Assembly: GCA_030549495.1 (NCBI GenBank)
Contig: JAUIRK010000705.1
Coordinates: 62,001-126,000, forward strand
DNA: 64,000 nt
Direction of reading: 5' to 3'
From: Nectonema munidae
Lineage: Eukaryota; Nematomorpha; Nectonematoida; Nectonematidae
Below, one piece after another: positions 22,912 to 34,459 of this stretch. The notes under the pieces are model-generated. The model made no database searches. It was not told where the DNA came from and saw nothing but the letters and a program-made list of their open reading frames with translations. Every line of letters starts with the position of its first letter. Positions within the stretch are counted from its first letter, which is position 1. The position numbers were made by a program, and so were the translations under genes.

Positions 22912-24083
22912 GGGAGGGGGGGGGGCTGTCCTGGTCAATATTTTGTTAGATAACACTTGTAATTTTTTAACGCAAAAATGCTTTGCAAACTTCAGATATA
23001 GCTTAAATTTTTTTGTTTTCTGTATCTGAAAAATTAAAATTTTGGTCAGGGTTTTTAGATCTCAATTGATTTTTCTTTCAAATAAAATTAGCTAATATAG
23101 AAAATTTTTGGAAGTTTTTTGTTTAATTTATCTTTTTACAAGTTGTATTCTATATAGATTTTTTCAAATAAAACTGAAATTTACAATAAATTTTATTTTA
23201 AAAAAATTGACACATTATTTAAAAGAGGGTCATTAGTTTTATTGTTTTTAATATTTTTTAAAACTTTTGCCGGAAGCAACATGACTGGGGGAAGGAGGAA
23301 GGGATTTGGCCCCCTATAATTTTCGCTACTGCAAGCATGGGCGCCGGCACATTGGGGCACTTGCACCCCCTCCCTGGAAATGTAAAGATTTCGGGAAAAA
23401 TATTATACTAAAATGGCCTTTATTAATAATTGATATTATTTTTCATACTTCACTGAAATTGTATTCTCTGAAAAGTATTAATGATTAATTGGGCGCTTTT
23501 TAATGATATGAGATTATCTTGATTACTTTATATTACATTACTTCCATTTTTCTTTTAACACAACAACAAAATGCTTCACTGTCTTTTTTTGACATTGTTG
23601 TTCTTCACGCATAGTTTTTCTTTTTCATTTAATTATATGATTATTTTTATATGCTAACTTCTTATTTTTGCTCAAGGATATTTGTATCATTTTAATCGCT
23701 TAAGGTATTTTCTTCTTTTTCTTAATTTTTATAATAAAATATTTGTCACCTTTCATCGACAAAGAATATGTATTCAGTATGCAACTGTTTTATTCCTATA
23801 AATATTCAGTAGGCTTGTGCAACATATTGAATCTGCTAATTTAAATGTATATTTTGCCTCAGATACATTTATTTGATTATTCGTTGTGAAGGTGAACTGT
23901 GTTTTAAATTGGCTTCATTTCTGCGTCATTTTACATTTATTTCGCAATTTTAAAGTGTTTGAAAATTTTTGTTACTTTTAAAAACTTCAGTTCCACCTTT
24001 GAATGCCCTGCAAGGGAAATTCAGAGCACAATCGCAAGTGAAATCCAGAACACAAACGCAAGTGAAATTCAGAGCACAAAAAC

Positions 24084-24377
24084 ATGTTCAATGAGCTTGA
24101 TATTGGAAATTCTTTCAACTGCAAAAGAATAGGTGACGATTTAAAACTTCTTCTCATGACCGATGCATATAAGCCAGAGAAGAACTACAAAAAAAGATAT
24201 TACAAAAACAATAAAAAGAGTTTTCGATATGCATGGCTGACTCAATATGCTCGCTGGTTAGCAAACTCACCAAAATTAAAATGGGCTCTTTGTATACCGT
24301 GTATTCTATTTCCTCAACCAGTTCATAAAGGATTTCAGAGTGCTTTTATAACTGGCACTTTCACGAAATATAAGGAC
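24084..24377 (+). pseudogene. hAT transposase N-terminal TTF-type zinc finger
   Basis: This is the amino-terminal piece of the hAT transposase, upstream of the piggyBac insertion. It reads YYKNNKKSFRYAWLTQYARW, then LKWALCIPCILFPQP. This is the TTF-type finger of P52rIPK/ZMYM-like hATs (F...WL..Y.WL.YS....G..C..C.LF). It ends at FTKYKDL where the TTAA insertion falls. The frame then runs a few codons into the piggyBac end and stops. Confidence 0.75.
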
Positions 24378-27276
24378 TTAACCCTTGCTTGACGGATTTC
24401 GTCAAATTTTGTCCATTGCCAATTTAAAACACATTTTTCTAAAATATTCATCATAGAAACTTGTTTCAAAAGTAACATGTAAACGTTCTCGTTACGATAA
24501 AATATCAAAATAAATTAAAATTAGCAAAAAAAATTATGTTATTGTTTTTGAAAAGAAGAAAATTTTGAAATTAAAGTAAAAGTTAGTATATTTGGCGTTA
24601 AAATTATATGATTTGACTAAGCATTCAGAGCACAATATACTATAATGTATTTCAAACATACTTTTTGCACTTTTCACACTTTTTAGATGCTTTTTTTCTT
24701 TTTATTTTGCAAAAGTAACACAAAGATCTTGATGTGGAAGTCGTTGGTTGAGTAGTGTCTTGGGAAGAACCATAAAAAGAGAGTAAGTTTCTGATAGATA
24801 AGGGTACTTCGGATATTATTGATCTTGTTTTCATTGATTCTTCGGCCAGAAAGGATAAATTCTGTATGAAAACTTTTCTTCCACTTTCTTTGGTTGAAAG
24901 AAATTTGTCAGGCGAGTTGAACTTGGCAAAATTATCCAGGTGTTCAAGACACTAATGTCTAAATAGTTAGAAAAAACTGCATGCGTCCATTTTCTATTAG
25001 GCTTGTAAGACCTGTAGGCTCTGAGCATTTTATTAGCAACATCCACTCCTCCTTTATATTCATTATAAGATAATAAGCTGTCAGGTTTATAATGAACATT
25101 GCTTACTTTTGGATTTTTATGTTGTGAGGATAGAATATACACAACTTTGAAGTTTTTAGAAGAATGTTTTCTTGGTATGTAGGCAGTCAACGGAGCAAAT
25201 TTTATGTAAATTATTCTACTCTCATGCTCACATAATTTCAACTCTTTGAGATAGGGTGGCCTGAATATATAAGGGAGAAACCTTCTGTTAGACATAACTG
25301 TTCCACACAAAGAAACGTCTTGGCCATTACACCAAATGAGAAGTTCATGACTAGTAAAAAATCGATCACTGTTATTCCACAACTTTTCGGGATGCTACTA
25401 TCTTTTATCAAACGCTTGCACGCGTTCAAAACAGAAAAGTAGGAGGGGTCCTATAAATCAGACGCGTAAATTTCAGGTTTCATCCTATAGTGGCCGGGCT
25501 TCTTAGGGTCAAAAATTTTTATCGAGCAACCTCCTCTGAAAGTAAATAGTTGCACATCTATCGTGAGCGCTGAGTGTGGAGTGTAATATCTTGAAAATTT
25601 ACTATAGAAGTGGTCGTGTAGCTTTCTTATAGCGCTTTTTTTGTCCAAGGAATCTCTCTCTTCTTTTTTTGTTAAAACAGAGAAAAACATGTATGAGAGT
25701 GAACATATCCCGATCCAAGCTTGCTCTCAAGTACAATTTTCAACTTTTGATAAATTGCTCACCAAGATATCCCAACAAACAAAAAGCAAAAACATATTGT
25801 ATTATGTTAGTTTGGAATTTCATAGTAGTACAATGCAATTGAACTTTTTAAAACTAAAAAAAAAGTATTGAAAGAAAAAAAGAAATGAAATTATCTTAAC
25901 GCTAACCTAAACCCTTGACCTGAATTCTAAAACTAAAATTGATTTAAGCTATGCAAAACCTTATTAGTGTATTTGACTCATCAAAAATTTACCCCCACAA
26001 CTAGAGAACTAAGGAAAAAAATGGTTAGATGTGTCATAATATCACGCATGCATATATTTTTACATGAAATTTAAATCCATTTTTGCTAGAGTCATCGAAT
26101 AAATGTAAGCTATGATGCTAGTATCAAAGAAAAGTTTGAATAGACTAAGAACATCTTTTGTCTTTTTGGCATGTCCTTTGGGACCATAAGGTCCTTCACT
26201 AAGGTCTCTTATGTTGATTCTTTCTGGTCTTCCAGTATGGCTGAAACCGTTTCCCAAGAATATTCAGTTCCATCAGGAGCAACCAAGGCTTGATCAGTAA
26301 TATTGAAGTCACTGTCAAAACTACTGTAAGAAGAAGAATGTGATGAAGACGAAGAACTTTTTTCAGAAGACTCAACATCAGAAAAGGAGGTGGTAGACAT
26401 GAGAAGAAAAATCACGATGGATGAAGGTAAATAATGTCAGCAGAAATCAGAAAGATTTATCAGAAAATTGTGTATGAACAAAATGTGCTACCCAGTTTAC
26501 TACAAGCGCAGATATAATAACAAATGTACAACAATAGTAAACCAGCATCATATTTTCTTCATATGTTGTCTTGATCATTTTTTATTCGTTCACACCATGG
26601 TTGAAAGGGTTAGAGGTAAGCACCAAAAACAAAAATTTATAATATATCAGCAGAGTCTGCTCACTCCTGAATCAATAAATGCATTTACCAGTTGTGTCGA
26701 GAAGAGCACGAGGAATAAAAGTAAATAAAACCAAATTTTGATTATTCACAAGATAACAACAACAAAGTGAACGAGATTTGTATTGTATATTTTTTCAGTT
26801 GCGTTGTTCAAGCGATGTGAGTTCGGAAGGTTTGAAAGTTACTAATATTTTTTGTCGTTCGTTGGTAAATGATTGTAGCGCAGTTTTTAAATCCGATTCT
26901 TCCACGTTAGATTACTGCCTGTCAAAAATTACTCCTAGCGCATGCAGGTGGCGCATCAGTGTCTTATCGACAAAATACCACCTATCTTAAAATTTTACTG
27001 TCACTTACAAAGTTTAAAGTCTTATTCAGTCTGTTTTTGTCCACATCCTAATTGAAATTTTAACAACCAATACTAGATCAAGTTTAACAAAATATAGATG
27101 GCGTTAAATTGATAAAATTTTCACGGTTAAAAATGACTTTTATAGAATGTTTTCTCCTTTTATTTTCAAGTAATTCATACAATTAACCTGTGGTATAATG
27201 ACTTCATTATTTTCTGATGAAAAAACATAATGGTGAAAATTGGACAAAATTGCCCCTAGTCCGTCAAATGCGTTAG
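24378..27276 (-). mobile_element. piggyBac transposon nested in the hAT
   Basis: The left end is TTAA followed by CCCTTGCTTGACGGA. The right end, reverse-complemented, is CGCATTTGACGGACTAG and abuts TTAG, a one-base change from the expected TTAA. Both ends continue into AATTTTGTCCA-like subterminal sequence. The minus strand carries transposase pieces across 24652-26415. The hAT coding sequence resumes to the right (HRYEWHKNSQI), so the piggyBac landed in an already inserted hAT. Confidence 0.88.
24652..26415 (-). pseudogene. piggyBac transposase, broken
   Basis: Pieces from 5' to 3' on the minus strand: an acidic, serine-rich N-terminus (26209-26415); GRPERINIRDLSEGPYGPKG and LFKLFFDTSIIAYIY (26060-26257); ALTIDVQLFTFRGGCS and KKPGHYRMKPEIYA (25451-25690), holding the first catalytic D (family DEQL, here DVQL); SDRFFTSHELLIW (second D) and EYKGGVDVANKMLRAYRSY (third D) with KWTHAVFSNYLD (24831-25382); then the C-terminal cysteine domain CYFCKIKRKKASKKCEKCKK (24652-24834). 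The pieces are in different frames, with a gap of about 370 bp (25691-26059) where I see no match. The DDD residues survive but the gene is not intact. Confidence 0.85.
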
Positions 27277-27283
27277 TACAAAA

Positions 27284-28321
27284 ATGCCCGTTAAGCAAAG
27301 GTTAATGAGTACGCAAAAATCACATCGCTACGAATGGCATAAAAATTCACAGATTGATGCACAAAACTTTTTTTATGTTATGAAAAATCCACAAAAAGAC
27401 ATTTTATGTCAGTTAAACATCAAAATAAATCAAACAGTTGTTAGAAATCGAGAAATATTACTTTCCATACTATCTTCAATTATGTTTTGCGCAACACATG
27501 ATATTGCAATTAGAGAAAAAGAGTCCATCACAGGAAATTTTCAAGAGCTTTTAAATTCCAGAATAGAAGCTGTAGATGATGTTTTAAAAACTCATTTAGA
27601 AAGCTTTGCCAAAAATGCTTGCCACAACTCCCATCAAATTCAAAACGAGTCAATAAATATTTCAGGAGAACTTATTCTAAATGATCTTGTTAAGCAAGCA
27701 AACAATGCTATTCAATTTTCAATACTTGCTGATGAAAGTTCAGATATTTTCAGTACCGAGCAACTATCCCTTGGAGTACGCTTCGTAGATAGAGCCAATG
27801 AACAAGTGATCATACGTGAGGAGTTTCTTGGTTTCATACCACTGAGTGATATGAGAGCAGTAGGTATATTTAATGCAATATTGCATCAATGTAGAGTGTT
27901 TGGACTAAATCTTGAAAAAATTCTTGGTCAAGGATATGATTGTTGCTCTACAATGGCTAGAATTGAGAATGGGGTTCAAGGAAAAATTAAAAGTTTATAT
28001 CCAAAGGCTGTTTTTGGACATTGTGCTTCTCATCGATTCAATCTGACAATAAATTATCTACATGCGGTTTCAGCCATTCGTAATGCTATAGGCACTGTTA
28101 TATCAACTATAGTATTTTTCCAAGAAAGTCCTTATAGAAGAAAACTGGTTCCAAATCTCTCTTTATTGTCAGAAACACGTTGGACCAGTAAATATAAAAG
28201 CATTCAGGTGTTTTCAATAAATTTTAAAGAAATTTATAATGCCCTAGAACACTGTTCAACTACATTAAAAGAAGATGGAAGACAAATTGTGTATCAGTTG
28301 TTGTGTGCATGTTCCTTTTAA
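27284..28321 (+). pseudogene. hAT transposase catalytic core, 345 codons open
   Basis: This is the main catalytic part of the hAT transposase, open for 345 codons after the piggyBac insertion. Landmarks: HRYEWHKNSQIDAQNFF (end of the TTF region), FSILADESSDIFSTEQLSLG (first catalytic D within DE.SDI), LGQGYDCCSTMARIENGVQG (second D, G.GYDG..NM family motif), and AVFGHCASHRFNLTINY (HC.AH.LNL family motif). It ends SETRWTSKYKSIQVF. The annotated ATG is only the first in frame; the true start was upstream at 24.1 kb. A frame change follows near 28320. It looks like a relatively young but dead copy. Confidence 0.85.
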
Positions 28322-29040
28322 CTTTTCTATTTAGCTTGAAGATAACATCTTTTTATTCTGCCGTTCTTGAACCGATAAAACAGGCTCTGCAAGCTGTTCA
28401 GTTAGATTTAATTCAGGTTCATGAACAAGTTCGAAACTTACTAGCTATAATTCACACTCATCGAAGCAATGCAGAAAAACTCTTTAAAATGGATATATTC
28501 GAAAAAGTAACAGAAATATCAGAGCATTTAAACATTGAACTCCATGTTTCGCGTCAATGTAGCAGGCAAACTCATAGAACTAACTTGCAAACTAACAATA
28601 TTGATCACTATTTTCGAATGAATGTATTTATTCCATACATTGACTCTTTCATTCCAGATTCCCTGAAAAACAGTCCACAATTCAATCTAATCCTCCTTCA
28701 CCATCTCAAATGAAAAAGCTCTCACGTAAGACCTATATTGAAAAAATTGTTGAAATTTCCAAAACATATCAACTTGAAAATTTTAAAATTGATGATTGGT
28801 CAATATCTTCTGAGACACAAACCATTACAGTAAAGAATATGCTGAATTGTTTAACCATACAGATTTTTATCCCTCAGTTAGGAGTGCTATACTTATTCTA
28901 TTAACTTTAATTGTGATTACTTTTACCGTAGAAAGATCTCGTTATACCCTTCGCAGAGTAAAGCATGGATAAGGTCAACTATGTCAGATGACCGCCTTTC
29001 TGGCTTATGCATGCTTAGCGTAGATAGAAGAAAATTTACT
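28322..29040 (+). pseudogene. hAT transposase C-terminal region, broken
   Basis: It continues the transposase in other frames: FYSAVLEPIKQALQAVQLDL and HTHRSNAEKLFKM (28350-28490), SRQTHRTNLQTNNIDHYFR with VFIPYIDSFI (28555-28650), KKLSRKTYIEKIVEI (28710 on) and finally TVERSRYTLRRVK, then MSDDRLSGLCMLSVDRRKF (28925-29035), the hAT dimerisation domain. There are at least three frame changes. The domain order is complete, so the ancestral element was autonomous. Confidence 0.8.
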
Positions 29041-29884
29041 GAAGAAATATAAATTTCATGGAAAGAATTGTAAACAAATTCGGAAGAGATCGAAGATAAC
29101 TTCAGTTTCTTTTTAAACAATAGAAGCAGCTATGCCCTCCAAGTGATATTTTTTTATGTATATATACCCATATTCATATACACGTTCTCTTTTCTTGTAA
29201 AAGCTTTATTTTCCTCATAAGCTATGTGTTATTTTTGTTTGTAATGCATCTTTCAATAAAGGATTTATTTACATAATAATAAATAAAATATCATTTGTTC
29301 AGCAAAATCTATAAAATGGGGAAAACATATTTAAAGCAGCAGATTTAATTGAGATTGAAATTATAATAATGAGTTTTAGAGGAAAGACTAAATCCTTCTT
29401 AATCTTATAGGTGAAAACCGTAACGTTACTAATGTAAGTTATGTAACACCGCTTCAGACTAAAAAAATCAGTTCTACTCAGTAGTACAGAATCAGTTTTA
29501 GTTAAAAGAATAATTAAATCGAATCAAAAAAAAATTTGCCCTCCTTGTAAATAATCCTGCCGACGCCTATGACTACAAGTAAGTAAATCTAGTTTTAAAT
29601 ATGAGTTAAGGTATCGTTGAAGATTTTCATTCAGAAGACAAATTTGCGTTGCAAGGCTAGAACTTTATTCATATATTATTTAATATATTAGAATTTATTT
29701 ATTTATTTCGCTCTAGTTTTAAAAGTATAATTTAAAAACTTAAATATTTTTAAAAATTTTAACACGTTTTTTCTTTTCTGCGTTTATAATATAAGTTTTA
29801 TATGGTCAATATTATATTTTAATTAAAATATAGTTATATATTTTATAAACCAACTATTTGCAAAATATTTTTAGCTTCTATAGT

Positions 29885-30262
29885 CAGGGCCTGTACTAGA
29901 AAATGCAGGACCCCATTAGAAATCTGATAGCGGGGATCCTGGCTCTACATAGTAAAATTTATTGGTGTTGTATATTTCATATAAAAAAGCGTATACAAAC
30001 CAAAAAAATAGACATTTAATGCTTGGTATAACATAATTTAAAGACAATATGGATACTTTTATTGTTTTACTTTTAACATTAAAAGAGGCAAATTACGCAA
30101 TTACATAAACTCTGTTAGAAAAATACTCTTCTAGCCTTTTTACTAGCAATATCTTTCATCTTGTGAAACCGTAGACCTCAAGTATGTCTTAATTAGTTTC
30201 AGCTTTGAAAAGCTTTTTTCCATGATGCAACAGTTATTGGCATCTTTAAATATATCCTCAAG
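29885..30262 (-). pseudogene. hAT remnant with CAGGGCC terminus
   Basis: A hAT-like terminus CAGGGCCTGTACTAG starts at 29885. At 30144-30262 the minus strand reads ANNCCIMEKSFSKLKLIKTY, then LRSTVSQDE, the hAT dimerisation motif (CERSFSKLKLIKTYLRSTM). Upstream transposase sequence is not recognisable. GC-rich GGGCCC-bearing sequence at 30955-31005 may be the other end. The long-TIR MITE at 30352 lies between. Confidence 0.6.
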
Positions 30263-30351
30263 TCAATGAAAACACTAAAAATGTAAATCTATTGGTTTCT
30301 ATTAGGTTCCTCTTTCTTAAATCATCCAAGTTCTCAAGTAATAAAACACTA

Positions 30352-30652
30352 GGCTCTTTTTGTTTAGACAGCCACATCAAGTAATCACTATTTCGTCTGC
30401 CTTTTATAGTTATTTATTTACCCTTTTATTTACCATTTCGTCTGCCTTTTATAGTTATTTATTTAATGCTAACTGTTTACGAACTGGCTGCAAAAGTTAT
30501 TTTTTGTTTTTTTTAATTTCCGTTTCCTTTTATAAAGAACAAAATGGGGGTAAACGCAGAGAATTTTCCTTAGAATTTGGCCACCAGGACATAACTATAA
30601 AAAGCAGACGAAATGGTGATTACTTGATGTGGCCGTCTAAACGAAAAGACCC
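30352..30652. mobile_element. 301-bp element with 62-bp terminal inverted repeats
   Basis: The left arm 30352-30413 and right arm 30591-30652 are inverted repeats differing at about five positions, starting GGCTCTTTTTGTTTAGACAG and (reverse complement) GGGTCTTTTCGTTTAGACGG. Flanks AAACACTA and AAAAACTA match at 7 of 8, indicating an 8-bp target duplication. A 31-bp part of the left arm is repeated in direct orientation 45 bp later (30390-30420 and 30435-30465). The interior is non-coding. An 8-bp duplication with GG-starting ends would suit Merlin-like elements, or an unusual hAT; I cannot decide. Confidence 0.8.
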
Positions 30653-30659
30653 AAAAACT

Positions 30660-31740
30660 AAATTTACAACATAAATTTAAAGATTTTGGTTGGATGTCTG
30701 TAAATATAAATTTTTTCATGTGATTTTAAAACATTTTTAAAAATTTTAAATATTAAATTTCTTTTTTGAAATTTGAAGCTGTAGAAAACTTAAATGTTTA
30801 AAAAAGTGCATCGAAAAGCGAAAAAATTCGTCATTGCTAATGGAGGTGACATAACGATAATTTATTAAATTCATCATACATAATAAATTAATATTATGAG
30901 AAAGATTAAGTTACTTTCCATTTTACTTTTTAAGTAGTATTTTGTACCTCATAATAAGGGCCCGTGGGCGCTGGGCCCCTTCAAGGCACGCGACCCAATT
31001 TAATAACATCGGTCAAATCGGCTTGATTAAACTTATACAAATATAAATATTTCATTTAATGATCTTATGTTTTTCTATTTTGATTTTATAAATTTATTAC
31101 GTAAATTTTTTTTTTTAACGGAACTTTATTTTCAATCTAATCTAGCTTAGAGTTATACATTCCAAGAAGAGGGGGAGGTGACTGTCCCTCCAATTCGTCC
31201 CAATAAATTTGAATTCTTTTATTCTCTTATATGCACATTGTGCTTGGTAAGATCAGCGTATTAATTGTATGACGGAAACAATGCTTATGCATCACCACGA
31301 GTAAATATTTCTTCCACGCCATTACTTAGCCATGTTAAAATAATAATATCAGTCTTTTGTTTGCTGAAATATTTTGCATAAATATTATTAAAACAATGTA
31401 CATGAGATATCGATATAGTATTTCGACCCCATGATTTTGACACCTACCATTTGTTAGAGCAATGTGTTTGATTACACTAAACTAAAAAGTTAATAGCCTG
31501 TTTTAGGTTTATCTTTCATTTTCTCGTAAATCATATTTTATTTCCGTTAAATCTGTGTTGCAAAAATTTTTGTCTAGCAAATTTTTAGTAGTACACATAT
31601 AAGCTGCCATACATCATTCATACGCCAAAAGAAAATATAACTTAGAAAGGAGATATGCACTTTATTTCATACACAGTTAGAAATAGTGTATGTAATTTTC
31701 TTTTATATATGTATGTCTGTTCCAACTTTATTCATGGCAT
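30660..31740. other. spacer with a GC-rich patch
   Basis: A/T-rich except for 30955-31005 (GGGCCCGTGGGCGCTGGGCC and following), perhaps the end of the hAT remnant to the left. No genes. Confidence 0.4.
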
Positions 31741-31744
31741 AGGC

Positions 31745-31906
31745 CAGTGGTTCTTAAACGCGTTGAGTGGGGCATGTAGCCATTACACAGAATATAATAA
31801 TCGCCCTCCTTTATTTTTTGAGTATGTCAGTATATGCTATTTTTATTTTATTACGGCCCTTCTTGTTTCTTAATTTGTCTCTTGTTATATAAGTTTGAGA
31901 CCACTG
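31745..31906. mobile_element. 162-bp hAT-type MITE
   Basis: The ends are CAGTGGTTCTTAAAC and, reverse-complemented, CAGTGGTCTCAAACT, a typical hAT inverted repeat. The flanks GCATAGGC and CCATAGAG share the central CATAG, consistent with a degraded 8-bp duplication. Non-coding. Confidence 0.75.
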
Positions 31907-32930
31907 CCATAGAGGGATACTTTCATTTGGATTAAAGTGCTTAAATGAAGAACCATTGAGCTAGTGGTTGTCTATTATATGAGATCTGTTATGATGCAGT
32001 TTATTATGTTGAACTTTTCTTAACCAACAGATGAACCTGGTAAAACTAATACAAATAGCATCCATTTGGATAACTGTGAATCTTTCTGAACCTATCATAG
32101 CCTGTTTGCAAGGATTGATCTTTTCCCAGAAGCTTGAATCCATACATCAAGCAGCAGCTCCTTTGAAAAGGAGGGTACCTTGAAAACAGGAGCGTACACC
32201 CTTCCTTAAAATTATTAAAGAAGGGGGGGGGGGGTAGTTTTTTTTTATAATTTTTGAAATTTATTTTAAAAGAATTTGTGTCTGAAACTCAGCCGTAAAA
32301 CAAGTAAAGTTTTTCTACTCACAAGCCCAACAAGACTTGATATAAAATTAAAAATTATTGGTGGGCTTTTCACCCCCTTGAAATCAAATGAATGCATTTA
32401 ATAGTTCATATCTGTTGAAACTCTGTTGAAAATATCTGTTTTATTTTTTTATTTAATTTTTTGCTATCATTATTTATCTTTTTTTTCAATATTAGTTTGA
32501 GAATTTAAATGCCAAGAGAATGAAAACATTCTAAGGACACTTTTTATTATAAATGTGGATCAGTTTCATTAGCAATACAAAAACAGCTGACACGTCATGT
32601 TAAGAAACTTTATAAGATATCATTAGAGTAGGAAACCAGGATAAAGGTTGGACCCGTCCATATGCTATTTCAGGTCTATGAGTTTTCAGCTCTTGGGAAC
32701 CATTTGGCAGAATACTACTTTTGCTTAAAGAGATATTGAAGGTGTGTCTCTTTTCATTCTTGTTCTATAAAATGTTGAAAAAATTGGCCAAATAAAAATA
32801 CATCCATTTTTGATCTGATTTAATTTTTTCATCGCGGATCACAACAGAAAAGGCAAGAAATCTATCGTGAATCTACATCTTCATTCTGCTATTTGCCCAG
32901 TTTGATATTCAAAATGATATTTCTTCCTGT
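31907..32930. other. spacer, nothing firm
   Basis: It contains a G12 run at 32224-32235 and A/T-rich sequence. A 60-codon minus-strand frame at 31961-32143 matches nothing known. Confidence 0.4.
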
Positions 32931-32939
32931 ATCACAGCT

Positions 32940-33190
32940 GGCCCTGAACTACAAAGTAATGACATAAGCAACTCATGATTTAGATTCTAAAGATACACAA
33001 TATGTGGCACAATGTGAATCTGACAAGAAACCACACCAAAGCGAATTCAATAATCTAGTTAATATAGCACCTGCTCTAACATCAGAGTGAACTATCGGCT
33101 TTACGTTAGCAACAATGGAGATGCTCAAATAACACTATTTGGGAAGCGTTCTTCAGATATAGAGCAATTTTTCACTTTAAAAACTTTGAA
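32940..33190 (+). pseudogene. remnant of a repeated arthropod protein family
   Basis: The plus strand reads ESDKKPHQSEFNNLVNIAPA and, in the same frame after stops, GKRSSDIEQFF-like residues on the 3' side. I recall a repeated uncharacterised arthropod family with KPH.L....LNDL.RDL.L, then a R....EQFF segment before a CND motif. The match is short and interrupted by stops, so this is only a suggestion. Confidence 0.3.
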
Positions 33191-33194
33191 TTCT

Positions 33195-34440
33195 CTCAAT
33201 TGTATATCTTTATATATTATTTAAAATCTTTCTTGTTTTAACCCCTAGGGCACAGGTATGTATGAAATCACAAGACAATCATATCATTTCGACATGGCTA
33301 GTTTTATATAACACATTTAGAAATAAAAAAGATTAAAGTAAAGCTTATCTTTTCATTTGATTTATAATGTTTTTTATCAAATAAAAACGTAAAACTAAAA
33401 AAATATTTATTTTCAAATTCGTAGCCTTAGATTACTAAACTTTAGCAAAAATTTAGAAGTAACACTAATTTAAAGCGTAATTTATACTAATTGAAAACAT
33501 GAAAATTTAACTTTAAACAGCTGAATCAATCATTTTATCCAACTAGGTACACATTTGAAACTCCATCAGAAGAGCTTTGATATTATGTATTTTTTATTTC
33601 GAAAAGTTGGGTAGAATTTTAAACTTAATTTCTATTGAATTCAATGGTTGGCCTATAGAACCCTTCTCTCAGCGTTCTTGCTCAAAAGTTTAAAAGCCTT
33701 ACTATTTTTGACAAGTTTTTTAAAATGCAAGAATATTAAAAGAAATAGAAGGGGGAGGTTGGTGGAGAGTGCCAGGCCTGGTTAGTAAAACTTCTGGCCC
33801 TATGAGGAAATATATTATGGTACCATAAAAAAATTAAATTACTTTATCTGCCACTTCCCCCTCCTCCATAAAATTTTTATAGCTTCCTCTGGCAAAAGCT
33901 GTCTAACTTCTGATTCGTGTTATCATCTTGCTATAATTGAAAATTCTAAAAGCTTTATACATCATTTTTTTTGAAATAAAAAAGTAATTTTATATAATAA
34001 ATTATTTATATATTAAATTTATATATTTTTAAATTTTTGGAAATAACAAAAAAATTATAAAGAAAATTGATCAAACTTTGAAACTTGTACAGTTGATTAT
34101 CACTATAGTGTAAAAATATCTGTAATTGGGTTTATTTGATATTTGTCTTTTCTTCATAAAAAGACGTGTCAAAAGTTAGACAGAGATTTGAATTTGAACT
34201 ATGCCATGGATTCGAACAACAATTTGTTATAAATTTCATATAATTTGGTAGAAGTTGTGCAATTTGGTCTTTTCGATGAAAACACCCAACATTACTTTGA
34301 ATACGAATTTATTATAATTCAGAGATAGCTAAAGGGTTTACGTGCTCTAATAAATGGTTAATCGGAAAAGTCGCGCTAATTTAAAACGCACTAGGTATCA
34401 GTGATGGTCAAACTACAAAACTAAAAATGTTAAAATGAAA
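33195..34440. other. A/T-rich spacer with faint repeat traces
   Basis: At 33750-33880 GGGGGAGGT and CTTCCCCCTCCTCC form a loose inverted pair around CCAGGCCTGG, perhaps an old MITE. At 34265-34290 TCTTTTCGATGAAAACACC resembles the SINE core seen at 42.57 and 51.47 kb. Nothing firmer. Confidence 0.35.
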
Positions 34441-34459
34441 AAATTAGTCTACGTTATTA

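Larger units (their letters stand above)
23336..29571 (+). mobile_element. hAT transposon (P52rIPK/ZMYM-like) split by a piggyBac
   Basis: Terminal inverted repeats CATGGGCGCCGGCA (left) and, reverse-complemented, CATAGGCGTCGGCA (right). Flanking 8-bp duplications ACTGCAAG (23328-23335) and ACTACAAG (29572-29579) match at 7 of 8. Without the 2.9-kb nested piggyBac (24378-27276) the element is about 3.3 kb, normal for an autonomous hAT. It carries a plus-strand transposase in pieces (24084-24390 and 27284-29040). An imperfect duplication fits an older insertion. Confidence 0.9.

Noticed and set aside
23290-23330. Separate hAT right end (CCCCTATAATTTTCGCTACTG) abutting the 23336 element
   Set aside because: It resembles a terminus, but no left partner starting CAGTAGCG is visible, so it is not listed as an element.
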